DNA of 64,000 bases. It comes from JBCCEJ01 sp039030335. Lineage in GTDB: Bacteria > Pseudomonadota > Gammaproteobacteria > HK1. This document shows, piece after piece, positions 33,438-41,663 of the stretch. The stretch lies in the NCBI GenBank assembly GCA_039030335.1, contig JBCCEJ010000021.1, positions 1-64,000 on the forward strand, given 5' to 3'. Position 1 is the stretch's first letter; every line of letters begins with the position of its first letter. A program made the translations under genes and the position numbers. Under the pieces are notes generated by a model that made no database searches, was not told where the DNA came from, and worked only from the letters and a program-made list of their open reading frames with translations.

Positions 33438-34889
33438 GTGGTCAGTATTCCTGTCTGGGCATTTGTGGCGCTTTGCGTGTTCGCCGCCTGGGCCGCGCTC
33501 GATCGGGTCTTCCTGCCAGGCTTGCGCTGGCTCCTTCGACGCCGTGTCAATCGCATTATCGAAGAGCTCAATGCCTCGCTTGCGCTTCGCCTCGAACCGA
33601 TGCGGCTGACTGGCCGGCAAGTGTTGATCGACCGGCTGCTATACGATGAGGAAGTGCAGACCGCGGCGCTCGCGCATGCGCGCGAACACGGCATGCGCCA
33701 CGACGAGGTCATGGCCGAGGTCGGTACATACGCGCGCGAAATCGTGCCGGGCTTCAACGCGTACGCGTATTTCCGCATTGGTTATCTGCTGGTCCGGTCG
33801 GTGGCGCGCGCGCTGTATCGGGTACGTCTGGGGGCGGCACGCGACGGCGATCTGCGCGCGATTCCGGATGGCGCCTGCGTGGTGTTCGTCATGAACCACC
33901 GCAGCAACATGGATTACCTGCTCGTCGCGTACCTCGCGGCCACGCGTTCCGCTTTGAGTTTCGCCGTGGGTGAGTGGGCGCGCGTCTGGCCCTTGCAGAC
34001 ATTGCTGCGCGCGCTCGGGGCCTATTTCATTCGCCGCGGGTCGGGGAACGACCTGTATCGCAAGGTATTGGCACGCTACGTCAGCATGGCGACTGCAGCC
34101 GGGCTTACGCAGGCCATGTACCCGGAAGGCGGGCTATCCAAGACGGGCGCTTTGCAGTCGGCGCGGCTCGGTCTGCTGGCCTACATGGTGCGTGGATTCA
34201 AAGTCCGGACTGCCGAATTGGCTGCCGCTCAGGAGCGGGCTCAACCGTTTGATGTGGTGTTCATCCCCGTGGGCATCAATTACGACCGCGTGCTCGAAGA
34301 CCGCACCCTGCTGGCCCTGCGTGACCGGACCGAGCGGGCGCCGCCCCCCGTTGCAGGTCTCCTTGGGCTGATGCGCTTTCTCGGCAATCAGATGTGGTTG
34401 GCCGTGACGGGCAGATGGTATCGCTTCGGCTACGCCGGAGTCGGGTTCGGCCAGCCGGTATCGCTCTCGCGTTACAGCGCCGAACAAGGAGTCGACTGGC
34501 ATGATGAAGCCCGGTTTCGGGAGCAGGTCGAGAGTCTAGGCAATCACCTGCTCGATGCCGTCGGCAACGTGGTGCCGGTCTTGCCGGTGGCATTGACGGC
34601 CAAAGTGATGCTGGACGCTGAGCGGCCTCTGGACGTCCTGGAAGTGAAAAACCGGATCGTTGCATTGATCGAGCACCTGGAGGCCGGCGGGGTGCACGTT
34701 CACGTGCCGCGCGCCGACCGCGATTATGCGGTCAATGTCGGTATTCGTATGCTCGAGCTGCGCCGCATGATCGCGAACGTCGGCGGGCTGCTGGAAGCTG
34801 TTCCGGCCGAAGCGGACCTGCTGGGGTACTACGCCGCTTCGATCGATCACTATTTTGCCGGCCAGAGCGCCGGCGGAGCGGATGAGTGA
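33438..34889 (+). CDS. PlsB-like glycerol-phosphate O-acyltransferase
   Basis: Membrane-associated acyltransferase of 483 residues, shorter than classic PlsB. An N-terminal hydrophobic helix (5-25) anchors it. Acyltransferase blocks are in order: NHRSNMDYLL with His154/Asp159, GAYFIRRGSGNDLYRKV, MYPEGGLSKTG near 228-237, and IPVGINYDRV. It transfers acyl chains to glycerol-3-phosphate or a related alcohol in phospholipid synthesis. The start is GTG 33438. Not obviously in an operon; the next gene is 225 bases downstream. Confidence 0.88.
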   Translation: MVSIPVWAFVALCVFAAWAALDRVFLPGLRWLLRRRVNRIIEELNASLALRLEPMRLTGRQVLIDRLLYDEEVQTAALAHAREHGMRHDEVMAEVGTYAREIVPGFNAYAYFRIGYLLVRSVARALYRVRLGAARDGDLRAIPDGACVVFVMNHRSNMDYLLVAYLAATRSALSFAVGEWARVWPLQTLLRALGAYFIRRGSGNDLYRKVLARYVSMATAAGLTQAMYPEGGLSKTGALQSARLGLLAYMVRGFKVRTAELAAAQERAQPFDVVFIPVGINYDRVLEDRTLLALRDRTERAPPPVAGLLGLMRFLGNQMWLAVTGRWYRFGYAGVGFGQPVSLSRYSAEQGVDWHDEARFREQVESLGNHLLDAVGNVVPVLPVALTAKVMLDAERPLDVLEVKNRIVALIEHLEAGGVHVHVPRADRDYAVNVGIRMLELRRMIANVGGLLEAVPAEADLLGYYAASIDHYFAGQSAGGADE

Positions 34890-35114
34890 GCCTGCCTGGC
34901 CCGATGCCGTGAATGGGCATTGGCGGATCTCCGGAGAGCACAAGCGTGGCGTTGGATATCACAGTTACCGACGGCGCCCGACCAGCGGCCGTAGTAACCT
35001 CATTCCAGACTCGCACATCGCCTCGGCAGACCAACTCGGGTTCGCTCGTGGTGTGCCGTGTCGATGGGGCTGCCAAGCCATCAGCCGCGCCAAATTTCTA
35101 CTGAGGGGGATGTC

Positions 35115-35957
35115 ATGAACGAAACACCAACGCTGTCGGCACAGGCTGGCGGTCATATGGATGCTGTCGCCGGAATGGCGATGCAGTACGGGCCGAATCT
35201 GCTGCTCGCTGTCGTTGTTCTCGTCGTTGGTCTTTGGATCATCAACCGGGTTTGCGCGCTGCTAAGGCGCTCGCTCGAGAAAGCCCAGACGGATGCGACA
35301 CTCGCGGGCTTCATCTCGAGCCTCAGCAATATTCTGCTGAAAGCGCTGCTTCTGATAAGCGTCGCATCGATGGTGGGCATTGAGACCACCTCGTTCATTG
35401 CGGTGCTGGGTGCGGCTGGTCTGGCCGTGGGTCTGGCCTTACAGGGCAGCCTTGCTAATTTCGCGGGCGGTGCCCTGGTGCTCATGTTTCGCCCGTACAA
35501 GGTAGGGGACTTCATCGAAGCCCAGGGCGTGTCCGGAGTCGTCGCTGAAATTCAGATTTTCAACACGATCCTTCGCACCGGCGACAACAAACGCGTCATC
35601 GTACCGAACGGTCCATTGTCGAACGGCATCATTACGAACTTCTCGACTGAACAGACGCGCCGCGTCGACTTCGTCTTTGGTATCGGTTACGACGATGACA
35701 TCGCCAAGGCCAAAGCCGTGTTGTTGCGCATCGTGGATGAAGACGATCGGATTCTCGGAGATCCCGCACCGGTTGTGGTGGTGAGCGAACTCGCCGACAG
35801 CTCGGTTAATTTCACGGTTCGCGCCTGGGTCAATGCAGCCGACTATTGGGGGGTGTTCTTCGATACGACCGAGAAAGTCAAACTCGTGTTCGACCAAGAG
35901 GGTCTGTCCATCCCCTATCCGCAACAGGACGTGCATATGCACCACGCTGGTAAATAA
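35115..35957 (+). CDS. mscS: Small-conductance mechanosensitive channel MscS
   Basis: A 280-residue inner-membrane channel opened by membrane tension under osmotic downshock. Three transmembrane helices (about 25-50, 65-85, 95-115), the pore helix AAGLAVGLALQGSLANFAGG, the MscS signature FRPYKVGDFIEAQGVSGVV and the beta/C-terminal domain ending in ISIPYPQQDVH-type sequence are all present. ATG 35115 has GAGGGGG upstream. Length matches E. coli MscS. A strong bidirectional terminator follows the stop. Confidence 0.95.
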   Translation: MNETPTLSAQAGGHMDAVAGMAMQYGPNLLLAVVVLVVGLWIINRVCALLRRSLEKAQTDATLAGFISSLSNILLKALLLISVASMVGIETTSFIAVLGAAGLAVGLALQGSLANFAGGALVLMFRPYKVGDFIEAQGVSGVVAEIQIFNTILRTGDNKRVIVPNGPLSNGIITNFSTEQTRRVDFVFGIGYDDDIAKAKAVLLRIVDEDDRILGDPAPVVVVSELADSSVNFTVRAWVNAADYWGVFFDTTEKVKLVFDQEGLSIPYPQQDVHMHHAGK

Positions 35958-35981
35958 CTTCGGCGCGGCGGACGCGCTGTC

Positions 35982-36017
35982 GGACGCCAGCGCCAGTGTG
36001 CGGCTGCGCTGGCGTCC
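35982..36017. terminator. Bidirectional terminator hairpin
   Basis: GGACGCCAGCGC (35982-35993) and GCGCTGGCGTCC (36006-36017) form a perfect 12-base-pair stem with a 12-base loop, between the convergent mscS and PEP-CTERM genes. T-rich sequence after it is weak, but position and stability fit a terminator. Confidence 0.7.
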
Positions 36018-36086
36018 GTTGCTGCTTCCGGGCCGGAGGAGACAGAGATTCGGTATTCCTTCTGCAGCGCCTGTCAGGGGACATCT

Positions 36087-36869
36087 TCAGCCGCGGAGTT
36101 TGCGGCGCCGCGAGGCGGCAGCCAGCAACAGACCGCTGAGCGCGAGCGCGGCGTTCGCCGGTTCCGGGACTGCCGTCGTTGTTGAAGCGGCGACGTTCGG
36201 GCCGCTGAAGCGCAGGTTGTCGAAGTAGAGCTGGTTGTTGGCACCGGAGCCGAAACCGGTATTGGCGAGCGCGCCGTTGAAGCCGATGTCATTGAAGGCG
36301 AACACAATCTGAAAGGCGTCCGCCGCCGCATTGAAGTTCGCGCCGAGCGGCGCCGCGTCGAGAAAGCCCCCGACGTTCGTGAAGGTCGCATCCAGCAGCG
36401 GATTGAATTCGACGTAGCCGGTGCGCGTCCACGGTTCGTTGACGTCATTACTGGCGACCAGCGACTCGATGCGGAATTCGGCGCGCCGGCCGGCGTTCTC
36501 GGCGTTGGTTCGGATGTCGGCCGTCAGTTCGAGCTGGCTCAGGTCCAGCGTCGGCAGCGGACCGAGGAACAACAGCAGCTGGCCGGCGTGCCACGGGTCG
36601 TTCGAGTTGACGTCGATGAGCCCGAAGTTGTTCGAACCGTCATTCGCCGACCCGTTGTAGATCGAGCCGCCGCCGACGTTGCCGAAGGTCAGCCAGAGAT
36701 CGGAGCCGGGTGCGTTCGGTACGGCCCCGTCCCCGGTGGTTGCGATATCTTCGAAATCGGCGCTTCGAATCACCCCGGCATGCGCCGCACTGGTCAGGCA
36801 TCCGAGCAATACGACGGCGGCAACGTGTGCGATGGCGCGGCGCATGGTGTTGGATTTCTGACGGTGCAT
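36087..36869 (-). CDS. PEP-CTERM sorting domain protein
   Basis: Secreted protein of 260 residues. A signal peptide (MRRAIAHVAAVVLLGCLTSAAHA) is followed by a low-lysine, Asn/Gly/Thr-rich beta-type domain. The C-terminal tail has the three parts of a PEP-CTERM signal: AVPEPANAALAL, a hydrophobic stretch, and the basic end SRRRKLRG. Such proteins are processed by an exosortase and usually belong to extracellular matrix or exopolysaccharide production. No exosortase gene is in the window. ATG 36869 is chosen; ATG 36896 is also possible. An unusually AT-rich patch (36905-36950) upstream probably holds the promoter. Confidence 0.85.
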   Translation of the reverse strand: MHRQKSNTMRRAIAHVAAVVLLGCLTSAAHAGVIRSADFEDIATTGDGAVPNAPGSDLWLTFGNVGGGSIYNGSANDGSNNFGLIDVNSNDPWHAGQLLLFLGPLPTLDLSQLELTADIRTNAENAGRRAEFRIESLVASNDVNEPWTRTGYVEFNPLLDATFTNVGGFLDAAPLGANFNAAADAFQIVFAFNDIGFNGALANTGFGSGANNQLYFDNLRFSGPNVAASTTTAVPEPANAALALSGLLLAAASRRRKLRG

Positions 36870-37122
36870 TTCAGGAGACCTGCCAAAGTTGAGCATGGGA
36901 CGTAGTCTAATAAGATAAAAATGTAAAAAAAAGAAAAATCGACGGGGGAGTTGCGAAAATGTGATGAGCTCGACGATCTGCGCTGCGAAATGCGCGTCAG
37001 AGACCAGAGCGGGGCGGCGGGGGGCCGGATCAACGATGGAAAATGCGCGGACGATGCGCTGAGACGGAGCGGTTGGCGGGTCGGGTCATCGGCCGCCGAT
37101 GGCAGTGCCAGCCCGAGGGGAG

Positions 37123-37157
37123 GCGCGCCCGGGCGCGCTGCGAGCAGCGCCCGGGCG
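37123..37157. terminator. GC-rich palindrome and hairpin
   Basis: A 16-base perfect palindrome at 37123-37138 is followed by a second CGCCCGGGCG copy at 37148-37157, so that the two can form a long hairpin around a short CTGC-GA-GCAG tip. It lies 24 bases past the stop of the leftward ThDP enzyme gene, suiting a terminator; no T-tract is present. Confidence 0.45.
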
Positions 37158-37180
37158 ACGTTGCCGCCGGCGGCTGAAGG

Positions 37181-38836
37181 TCAGGTGGTCAGCCAGCCGA
37201 ACTTCTGCGGCTTGCGGCCCGCTTCCGGGTGAATGCGGACGTTGACGAGAGCAGGCCCGTCGAATGCGAGTGCCTCGTCGAGCGTTGCACGTAAGCTGGC
37301 GGGGTCCTCCACGAAGGCACCAAATCCACCAAACGCGGCCATCATGAGGTCGTAACGCGCGCCCGGCGTCAGCATACGCGGAGGGAGCGGGGCGCCTTCG
37401 GGGAGGTCGGTCACACCGCTGCCGATGCCGCCGTTGTTCAGGACGACGATCTTGACCGGCAGCCGGTAGCGGCACATCGTCTCGACCTCCATGCCCGAGA
37501 ACCCGAACCCGGAGTCGCCTTCCACTGCCACCACCGGCCGGTCCGGGTGCACCGCGGCCGCCGCGACGGCGAAACCCATGCCGATTCCCATCGTCCCGTA
37601 GGTACCGGCATCGAGCCGGGACCGCGGCAGTTTGTTGTTCATCTGGGTGCGCCCGATATCCATCGTGTTGGCCCCTTCACCGATGATGACGGCATCGTCG
37701 GGCAGCCACTCCTTGATGTCGCGGAACGCGCGGTAGTAGTTCATCGGGGCTGCATCGTCCGCCGCCATCGGCGCGATGGTCTCGGCGTTCTTACCCGCGC
37801 TCTCGGCTATGCTGCTGCGCCACGGCGTATCCGCCGGGTAGAACCACTGCCGGTTACCGAGTGACTGGTTGAGCTGGCCGACCACCGCTTTGCCGTCACC
37901 AACCAGGGCGACCTCGGCGGGCACGTTCGTGCCTATGGTCTCGGCGGCGGCGTCGAGCTGGATGACGCGGACGTTTTCCGAGAACCGGGGTTTTTGTCCG
38001 AAATGCATGATCCAGTTGAGTCGCGCGCCCATCAGAAAGATGACGTCCGCTTCGCGAAGTGCGTGACTGCGCGCAGCGCCAACGGATAGCGCATGGTCAT
38101 CGCTGACGACACCTTTGCCCATCGGTGAGGCCAGGAACGGCAGTTGCGTGCGCTCGATGAAATGACGTACTTCGTCCTCGGCCCGAGACCAGGCCATGCC
38201 TTTGCCGACGATGGCGAGCGGGCGTTCAGCCGATTCGAGCGCGTCCAGCGCGGCCTCGATATCATCTTGCTGCGCGGCCGGCCGCGGCGGCGGTGGCACG
38301 GTCGCAACTTCGGCGATGTCCGCCTCATCTATCTCACCGCGAATCAGATCGTCTGGAAAGTCCAGATAGACCGCGCCCGGTCGTCCGTAGATGCTCGTAC
38401 GTACCGCCTGTTCCACGTAGTAGGGAATCCGCTGCACGTGTTCGATAGCGTGTGCGTACTTGCAAAACGGCGTCGCGACATGGACCTGCCGTTCCTCCTG
38501 GAATGATCCCATGCCGTTCTGGTAGGTCGGCGGAGCGCCACCGATCAGGATCATCGGCCAGCAGTTCTGCTGGGCATTGGCAAGCCCGGCGAGCGCGTGT
38601 ACGACGCCGGGTCCGCACACGGTCAGACAGGCGCCCGGCCGGCCGGTCAGGTACCCCGCCGCCTGTGCTGCATATGAGGCGGCCTGCTCGTTGCGCATGC
38701 CGATGTAGGTAATGCCGGCCGCCTGGGCCGCTGCGGCGACCGGTTGTACCGGGAAACCCACGACGCCGAACATGAATTCGACGCCCTGTTGCTTGAGGTT
38801 GCGGGCCAGCAAAGTTGCACCATCGATTGTCGCCAC
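37181..38836 (-). CDS. Oxalyl-CoA decarboxylase/2-hydroxyacyl-CoA lyase-type ThDP enzyme
   Basis: Thiamine-diphosphate enzyme of 551 residues. Residues 1-170 form the pyrimidine domain with the activating Glu50 in IGMRNEQAASYAA. SIYGRPGAVYLDFPDDL and the central domain follow. The pyrophosphate domain has YGTMGIGMGFAVAAA and the metal motif GDSGFGFSGMEVETMCRY...LNNGG. Sequence is nearer to oxalyl-CoA decarboxylases and 2-hydroxyacyl-CoA lyases than to acetolactate synthases. The start is GTG 38836 after GGAG. A class III CoA-transferase gene diverges upstream, and a paralogue lies 3 kb away. The CoA substrate is unresolved. Confidence 0.88.
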   Translation of the reverse strand: MATIDGATLLARNLKQQGVEFMFGVVGFPVQPVAAAAQAAGITYIGMRNEQAASYAAQAAGYLTGRPGACLTVCGPGVVHALAGLANAQQNCWPMILIGGAPPTYQNGMGSFQEERQVHVATPFCKYAHAIEHVQRIPYYVEQAVRTSIYGRPGAVYLDFPDDLIRGEIDEADIAEVATVPPPPRPAAQQDDIEAALDALESAERPLAIVGKGMAWSRAEDEVRHFIERTQLPFLASPMGKGVVSDDHALSVGAARSHALREADVIFLMGARLNWIMHFGQKPRFSENVRVIQLDAAAETIGTNVPAEVALVGDGKAVVGQLNQSLGNRQWFYPADTPWRSSIAESAGKNAETIAPMAADDAAPMNYYRAFRDIKEWLPDDAVIIGEGANTMDIGRTQMNNKLPRSRLDAGTYGTMGIGMGFAVAAAAVHPDRPVVAVEGDSGFGFSGMEVETMCRYRLPVKIVVLNNGGIGSGVTDLPEGAPLPPRMLTPGARYDLMMAAFGGFGAFVEDPASLRATLDEALAFDGPALVNVRIHPEAGRKPQKFGWLTT

Positions 38837-39057
38837 CGTTTCGCTCCTGCGGGGTCTGGTAAGAAGGACTTCCAATATCAAGCTACCGCCATGCGCACGC
38901 CGGGGCAAAACTGAAGCGCTACCGCGCGCAAACCATCTAGGCATGACCGGGGCTGGCGTATTCCTGTCATAGTTGAGCGCGTCGTTGCCCCGTTGCGCCT
39001 GGCCGGCGTGCCGCTGTGAATGGGCAACGTGTTCGCCTGACAGGAGGAAAACGCAGC

Positions 39058-40278
39058 ATGCTGGAGGATGCACTGGCACCGGCGCTCGCCGGAATCCGGG
39101 TTCTTGATCTCACTCAGTTCGAGGCAGGGCCATCCTGCACCGAGGCGCTGGCATGGTTTGGCGCGGACGTGGTCAAGGTCGAGGAGCCAACTCGCGGCGA
39201 GCCGGGACGGCGCGCGGCCTCAAACCGGCCTGACGCCGACGCGCACTACTTCATCTACTACAACCTCAACAAGCGCAGCGTCACCTGCAACTTGAAGGCG
39301 CCCGATGGTAAAGCGCTCCTGGAGCGCATGATCGGGCAGGCCGACGTGGTGATCGAGAACATGGCACCCGGGACTTTCGCGCGCCTTGGCTTTGACTTCG
39401 CGCGGATACAGGAACTGAATCCGCGCGCGATCTTCGCGCAGATCAAGGGCTTCGCGGCTGACAGTCCACACGCCGACTACCTGGCCTTTGACATGATCGC
39501 GCAAGCCACCGGCGGCACGATGGGTATCAACGGTGAGCCCGGCGCTCCGCCGGTACGCCCCGGCCCGACGATCGGTGATACGGGCACCGGCATGCTGTGC
39601 GCGATGGGCATACTCGCCGCACTGTTCCAGCGCGTCACCACCGGACGGGGGCAGCACATCCAGATCGCGATGCGCGACGCCATGCTCAATTATTGCCGCA
39701 CCTGGATGAGCCGGCAGGCCGCCACCGACGAGGTCATGCCGCGGACGGGCAACGCCGTTACGGGAACCGCGCCGGGTGGTTTGTATCCGTGCGCGCCGGG
39801 CGGGCCAGACGACTACTGCTACATCTTCACCGCACGCGGCAATGAGGAGCACTGGCGCCGCCTCGTCGAGGTCATTGGCCGCAACGACCTGCTCGACGAC
39901 CCGCGCATGGCTGACAGCAACTCACGTGCGGAACATCGTGACGCGGTAGACGCGGCCATCTCGGCGTACACACGAACCCACACCAAAGAGGAAGTCATGG
40001 CAGCGATAGCGGGCGCTCGGGTGCCGTGCGGTGCCGTGATGAACACTCACGAGTTGCTTCGTGACGACGATCTGATCGCGCGCGGCATGGTCCAGCGCAT
40101 CGATCATCCGGTGCGCGGCGACGTCATGGTGTCGGGCTGGCCGCTCAACATGTCGGACAGCCATGTCGCGTTGCGCTCGGCGCCGCTGCACGGCGCTGAC
40201 AACGAGGCGGTCTACCACGAGTGGCTTGGGGTGAGTGCCGAGGAAGTTGCGAATATGCGGACTCAGTCGACCATCTGA
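39058..40278 (+). CDS. Class III CoA-transferase (CaiB/BaiF family)
   Basis: Formyl-CoA transferase-like enzyme of 406 residues, moving CoA between carboxylic acids. Family motifs: GIRVLDLTQFEAGPSCTEALAW at the N-terminus, NLNKRSVTCNLK near 69-80, and the catalytic Asp174 in PTIGDTGTGM. The Gly-rich CAPGGPDDYCYIF follows. ATG 39058 has a strong CAGGAGG site. It diverges from the first ThDP enzyme and precedes a second CoA-transferase by 86 bases. Closely similar in its motifs to the third CoA-transferase at 43.3 kb. Confidence 0.9.
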   Translation: MLEDALAPALAGIRVLDLTQFEAGPSCTEALAWFGADVVKVEEPTRGEPGRRAASNRPDADAHYFIYYNLNKRSVTCNLKAPDGKALLERMIGQADVVIENMAPGTFARLGFDFARIQELNPRAIFAQIKGFAADSPHADYLAFDMIAQATGGTMGINGEPGAPPVRPGPTIGDTGTGMLCAMGILAALFQRVTTGRGQHIQIAMRDAMLNYCRTWMSRQAATDEVMPRTGNAVTGTAPGGLYPCAPGGPDDYCYIFTARGNEEHWRRLVEVIGRNDLLDDPRMADSNSRAEHRDAVDAAISAYTRTHTKEEVMAAIAGARVPCGAVMNTHELLRDDDLIARGMVQRIDHPVRGDVMVSGWPLNMSDSHVALRSAPLHGADNEAVYHEWLGVSAEEVANMRTQSTI

Positions 40279-40364
40279 TCCGATCCTGGTGACCGTTCGG
40301 TTGCCAGCTGCCAAAGGCATGGGAAGCACGGGGTCGCGCACCGACTGCGAGAGCACACGAGACG

Positions 40365-41546
40365 ATGAGCAAGGCGCTTGAGGGTATCCGGGTCCTCGAC
40401 ATGACCCACAACCAGGCAGGCCCGGCGTGCGGCCAGATGCTGGCGTGGCTGGGTGCTGAAGTGATCAAGCTGGAGACACCGGGCAGTGGCGACGTCGCTC
40501 GTGCTCAGAATGCCGATGAGCTGTTCTTCTGCATGTTCAACATGAACAAGCGGAGTCTTACTCTCAACCTCAAGGCTGAGCAGGGTAAGGCTCTGTTCCG
40601 GCAACTCATCGGTGCAGTGGACGTGTTCCTGGAGAACTTCTCCCCGGGGGCTCTGGCGCGCATGGGGTTTGACTACGAGACGCTGAACAGCATCAATCCC
40701 CGGCTCGTCTACGCCACTATCAAAGGCTTTGGTACCTACGGCCCGCACAGCCACTTCAAGGCCTTTGAGCCGGTCGCGCAGGCAATGGGCGGTGCCATGA
40801 ACGTCAGTGGCGAAGCCGATGGCCCACCGATGTTCGGTTGGGCGTCGATCGGTGATTCCGGTACCGGCATGCACGCCGTGATCGGTATTCTCGCCGCCTT
40901 GCATCAACGTACCGCAACCGGGCAGGGCCAGCAGGTTGAAGTGGCGATGCAGGAGGCGGTTGCAAACCTGATGCGGATCAGTCTGCGTGACTACCAAAGG
41001 GCTGGCGCGCCGCTCGAACGTACTGGCAATCAGCTCGGCAAGACCGTGCCCGGTACGGCCTACCGGTGCGGGCCCGGCGGACCGGACGACTACGTCTACA
41101 TGTTCATCCAGCAGCAGATGTGGCCTGCGTTCGCACGCGCGATCGAACAGGACGCATGGATCGAAGATGAGCGTTTCGCGACGCCCTCGGCGCGTTGGGC
41201 GAATCGCGACGTGCTGAGCCCGCTGATCGAGGAATGGACGCTCGCGCGGAGCAAGGCGGAAGTCATGCAGATACTCGCCGACGCGGGAGTGCCGTGCGGT
41301 GCGTGTCAGACGATGGCTGAACTGGTGCAGGACCCGCATCTGCAAGCCCGTGGCATGGTGCACGAGGTGCACTATCCGGGTTACGGAGATTTCACGACGC
41401 TCGGATGCCCGGTGCACTTGTCGGAGTCGCCCGTAGAACTCGAGTCGCCGCCGGAACTCGGTGCTCACAGCGCGGAGATACTGAACGAACTCTGCGGCAT
41501 TGATGCCGAAGCGTTCGATGCGTTGAAGCGCGATGGCATCGTGTGA
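40365..41546 (+). CDS. Class III CoA-transferase, formyl-CoA:oxalate (Frc)-like
   Basis: A 393-residue CoA-transferase closest of the three to Frc. MTHNQAGPACGQMLAWLGAEVIKLE, catalytic Asp164 in IGDSGTGMH, and the Frc-like stretch VAMQEAVANLMRISLRDYQR followed by LERTGN are all present, as is the CGPGGPDDYVYMF loop. It would load oxalate or a related acid onto CoA for the ThDP decarboxylase/lyase 118 bases downstream, an arrangement known from oxalate degradation (frc-oxc). The substrate is inferred from family only. Confidence 0.9.
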   Translation: MSKALEGIRVLDMTHNQAGPACGQMLAWLGAEVIKLETPGSGDVARAQNADELFFCMFNMNKRSLTLNLKAEQGKALFRQLIGAVDVFLENFSPGALARMGFDYETLNSINPRLVYATIKGFGTYGPHSHFKAFEPVAQAMGGAMNVSGEADGPPMFGWASIGDSGTGMHAVIGILAALHQRTATGQGQQVEVAMQEAVANLMRISLRDYQRAGAPLERTGNQLGKTVPGTAYRCGPGGPDDYVYMFIQQQMWPAFARAIEQDAWIEDERFATPSARWANRDVLSPLIEEWTLARSKAEVMQILADAGVPCGACQTMAELVQDPHLQARGMVHEVHYPGYGDFTTLGCPVHLSESPVELESPPELGAHSAEILNELCGIDAEAFDALKRDGIV

Positions 41547-41663
41547 ACCCGGGCTCCGCGGGTGCGGGACAGCAGCCGCACCCGTCGCTGCGGCAAGCCC
41601 GTGTACGGGTACGACAACGACCCTCTCAATACCAACTCAAAACCGTCAACCAGGAGAGACCGC

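Noticed and set aside
34855..35118. Short frame of 87 codons between the acyltransferase and mscS
   Set aside because: It overlaps the acyltransferase end and the mscS ribosome site and shows no conserved sequence.
37181..38836. Acetolactate synthase (ilvB) assignment
   Set aside because: The sequence around IGMRNEQAASYAA and GDSGFGFSGMEVETMCRY, and the CoA-transferase neighbours, fit oxalyl-CoA decarboxylase/2-hydroxyacyl-CoA lyase better; no ilvN-like small subunit is adjacent.
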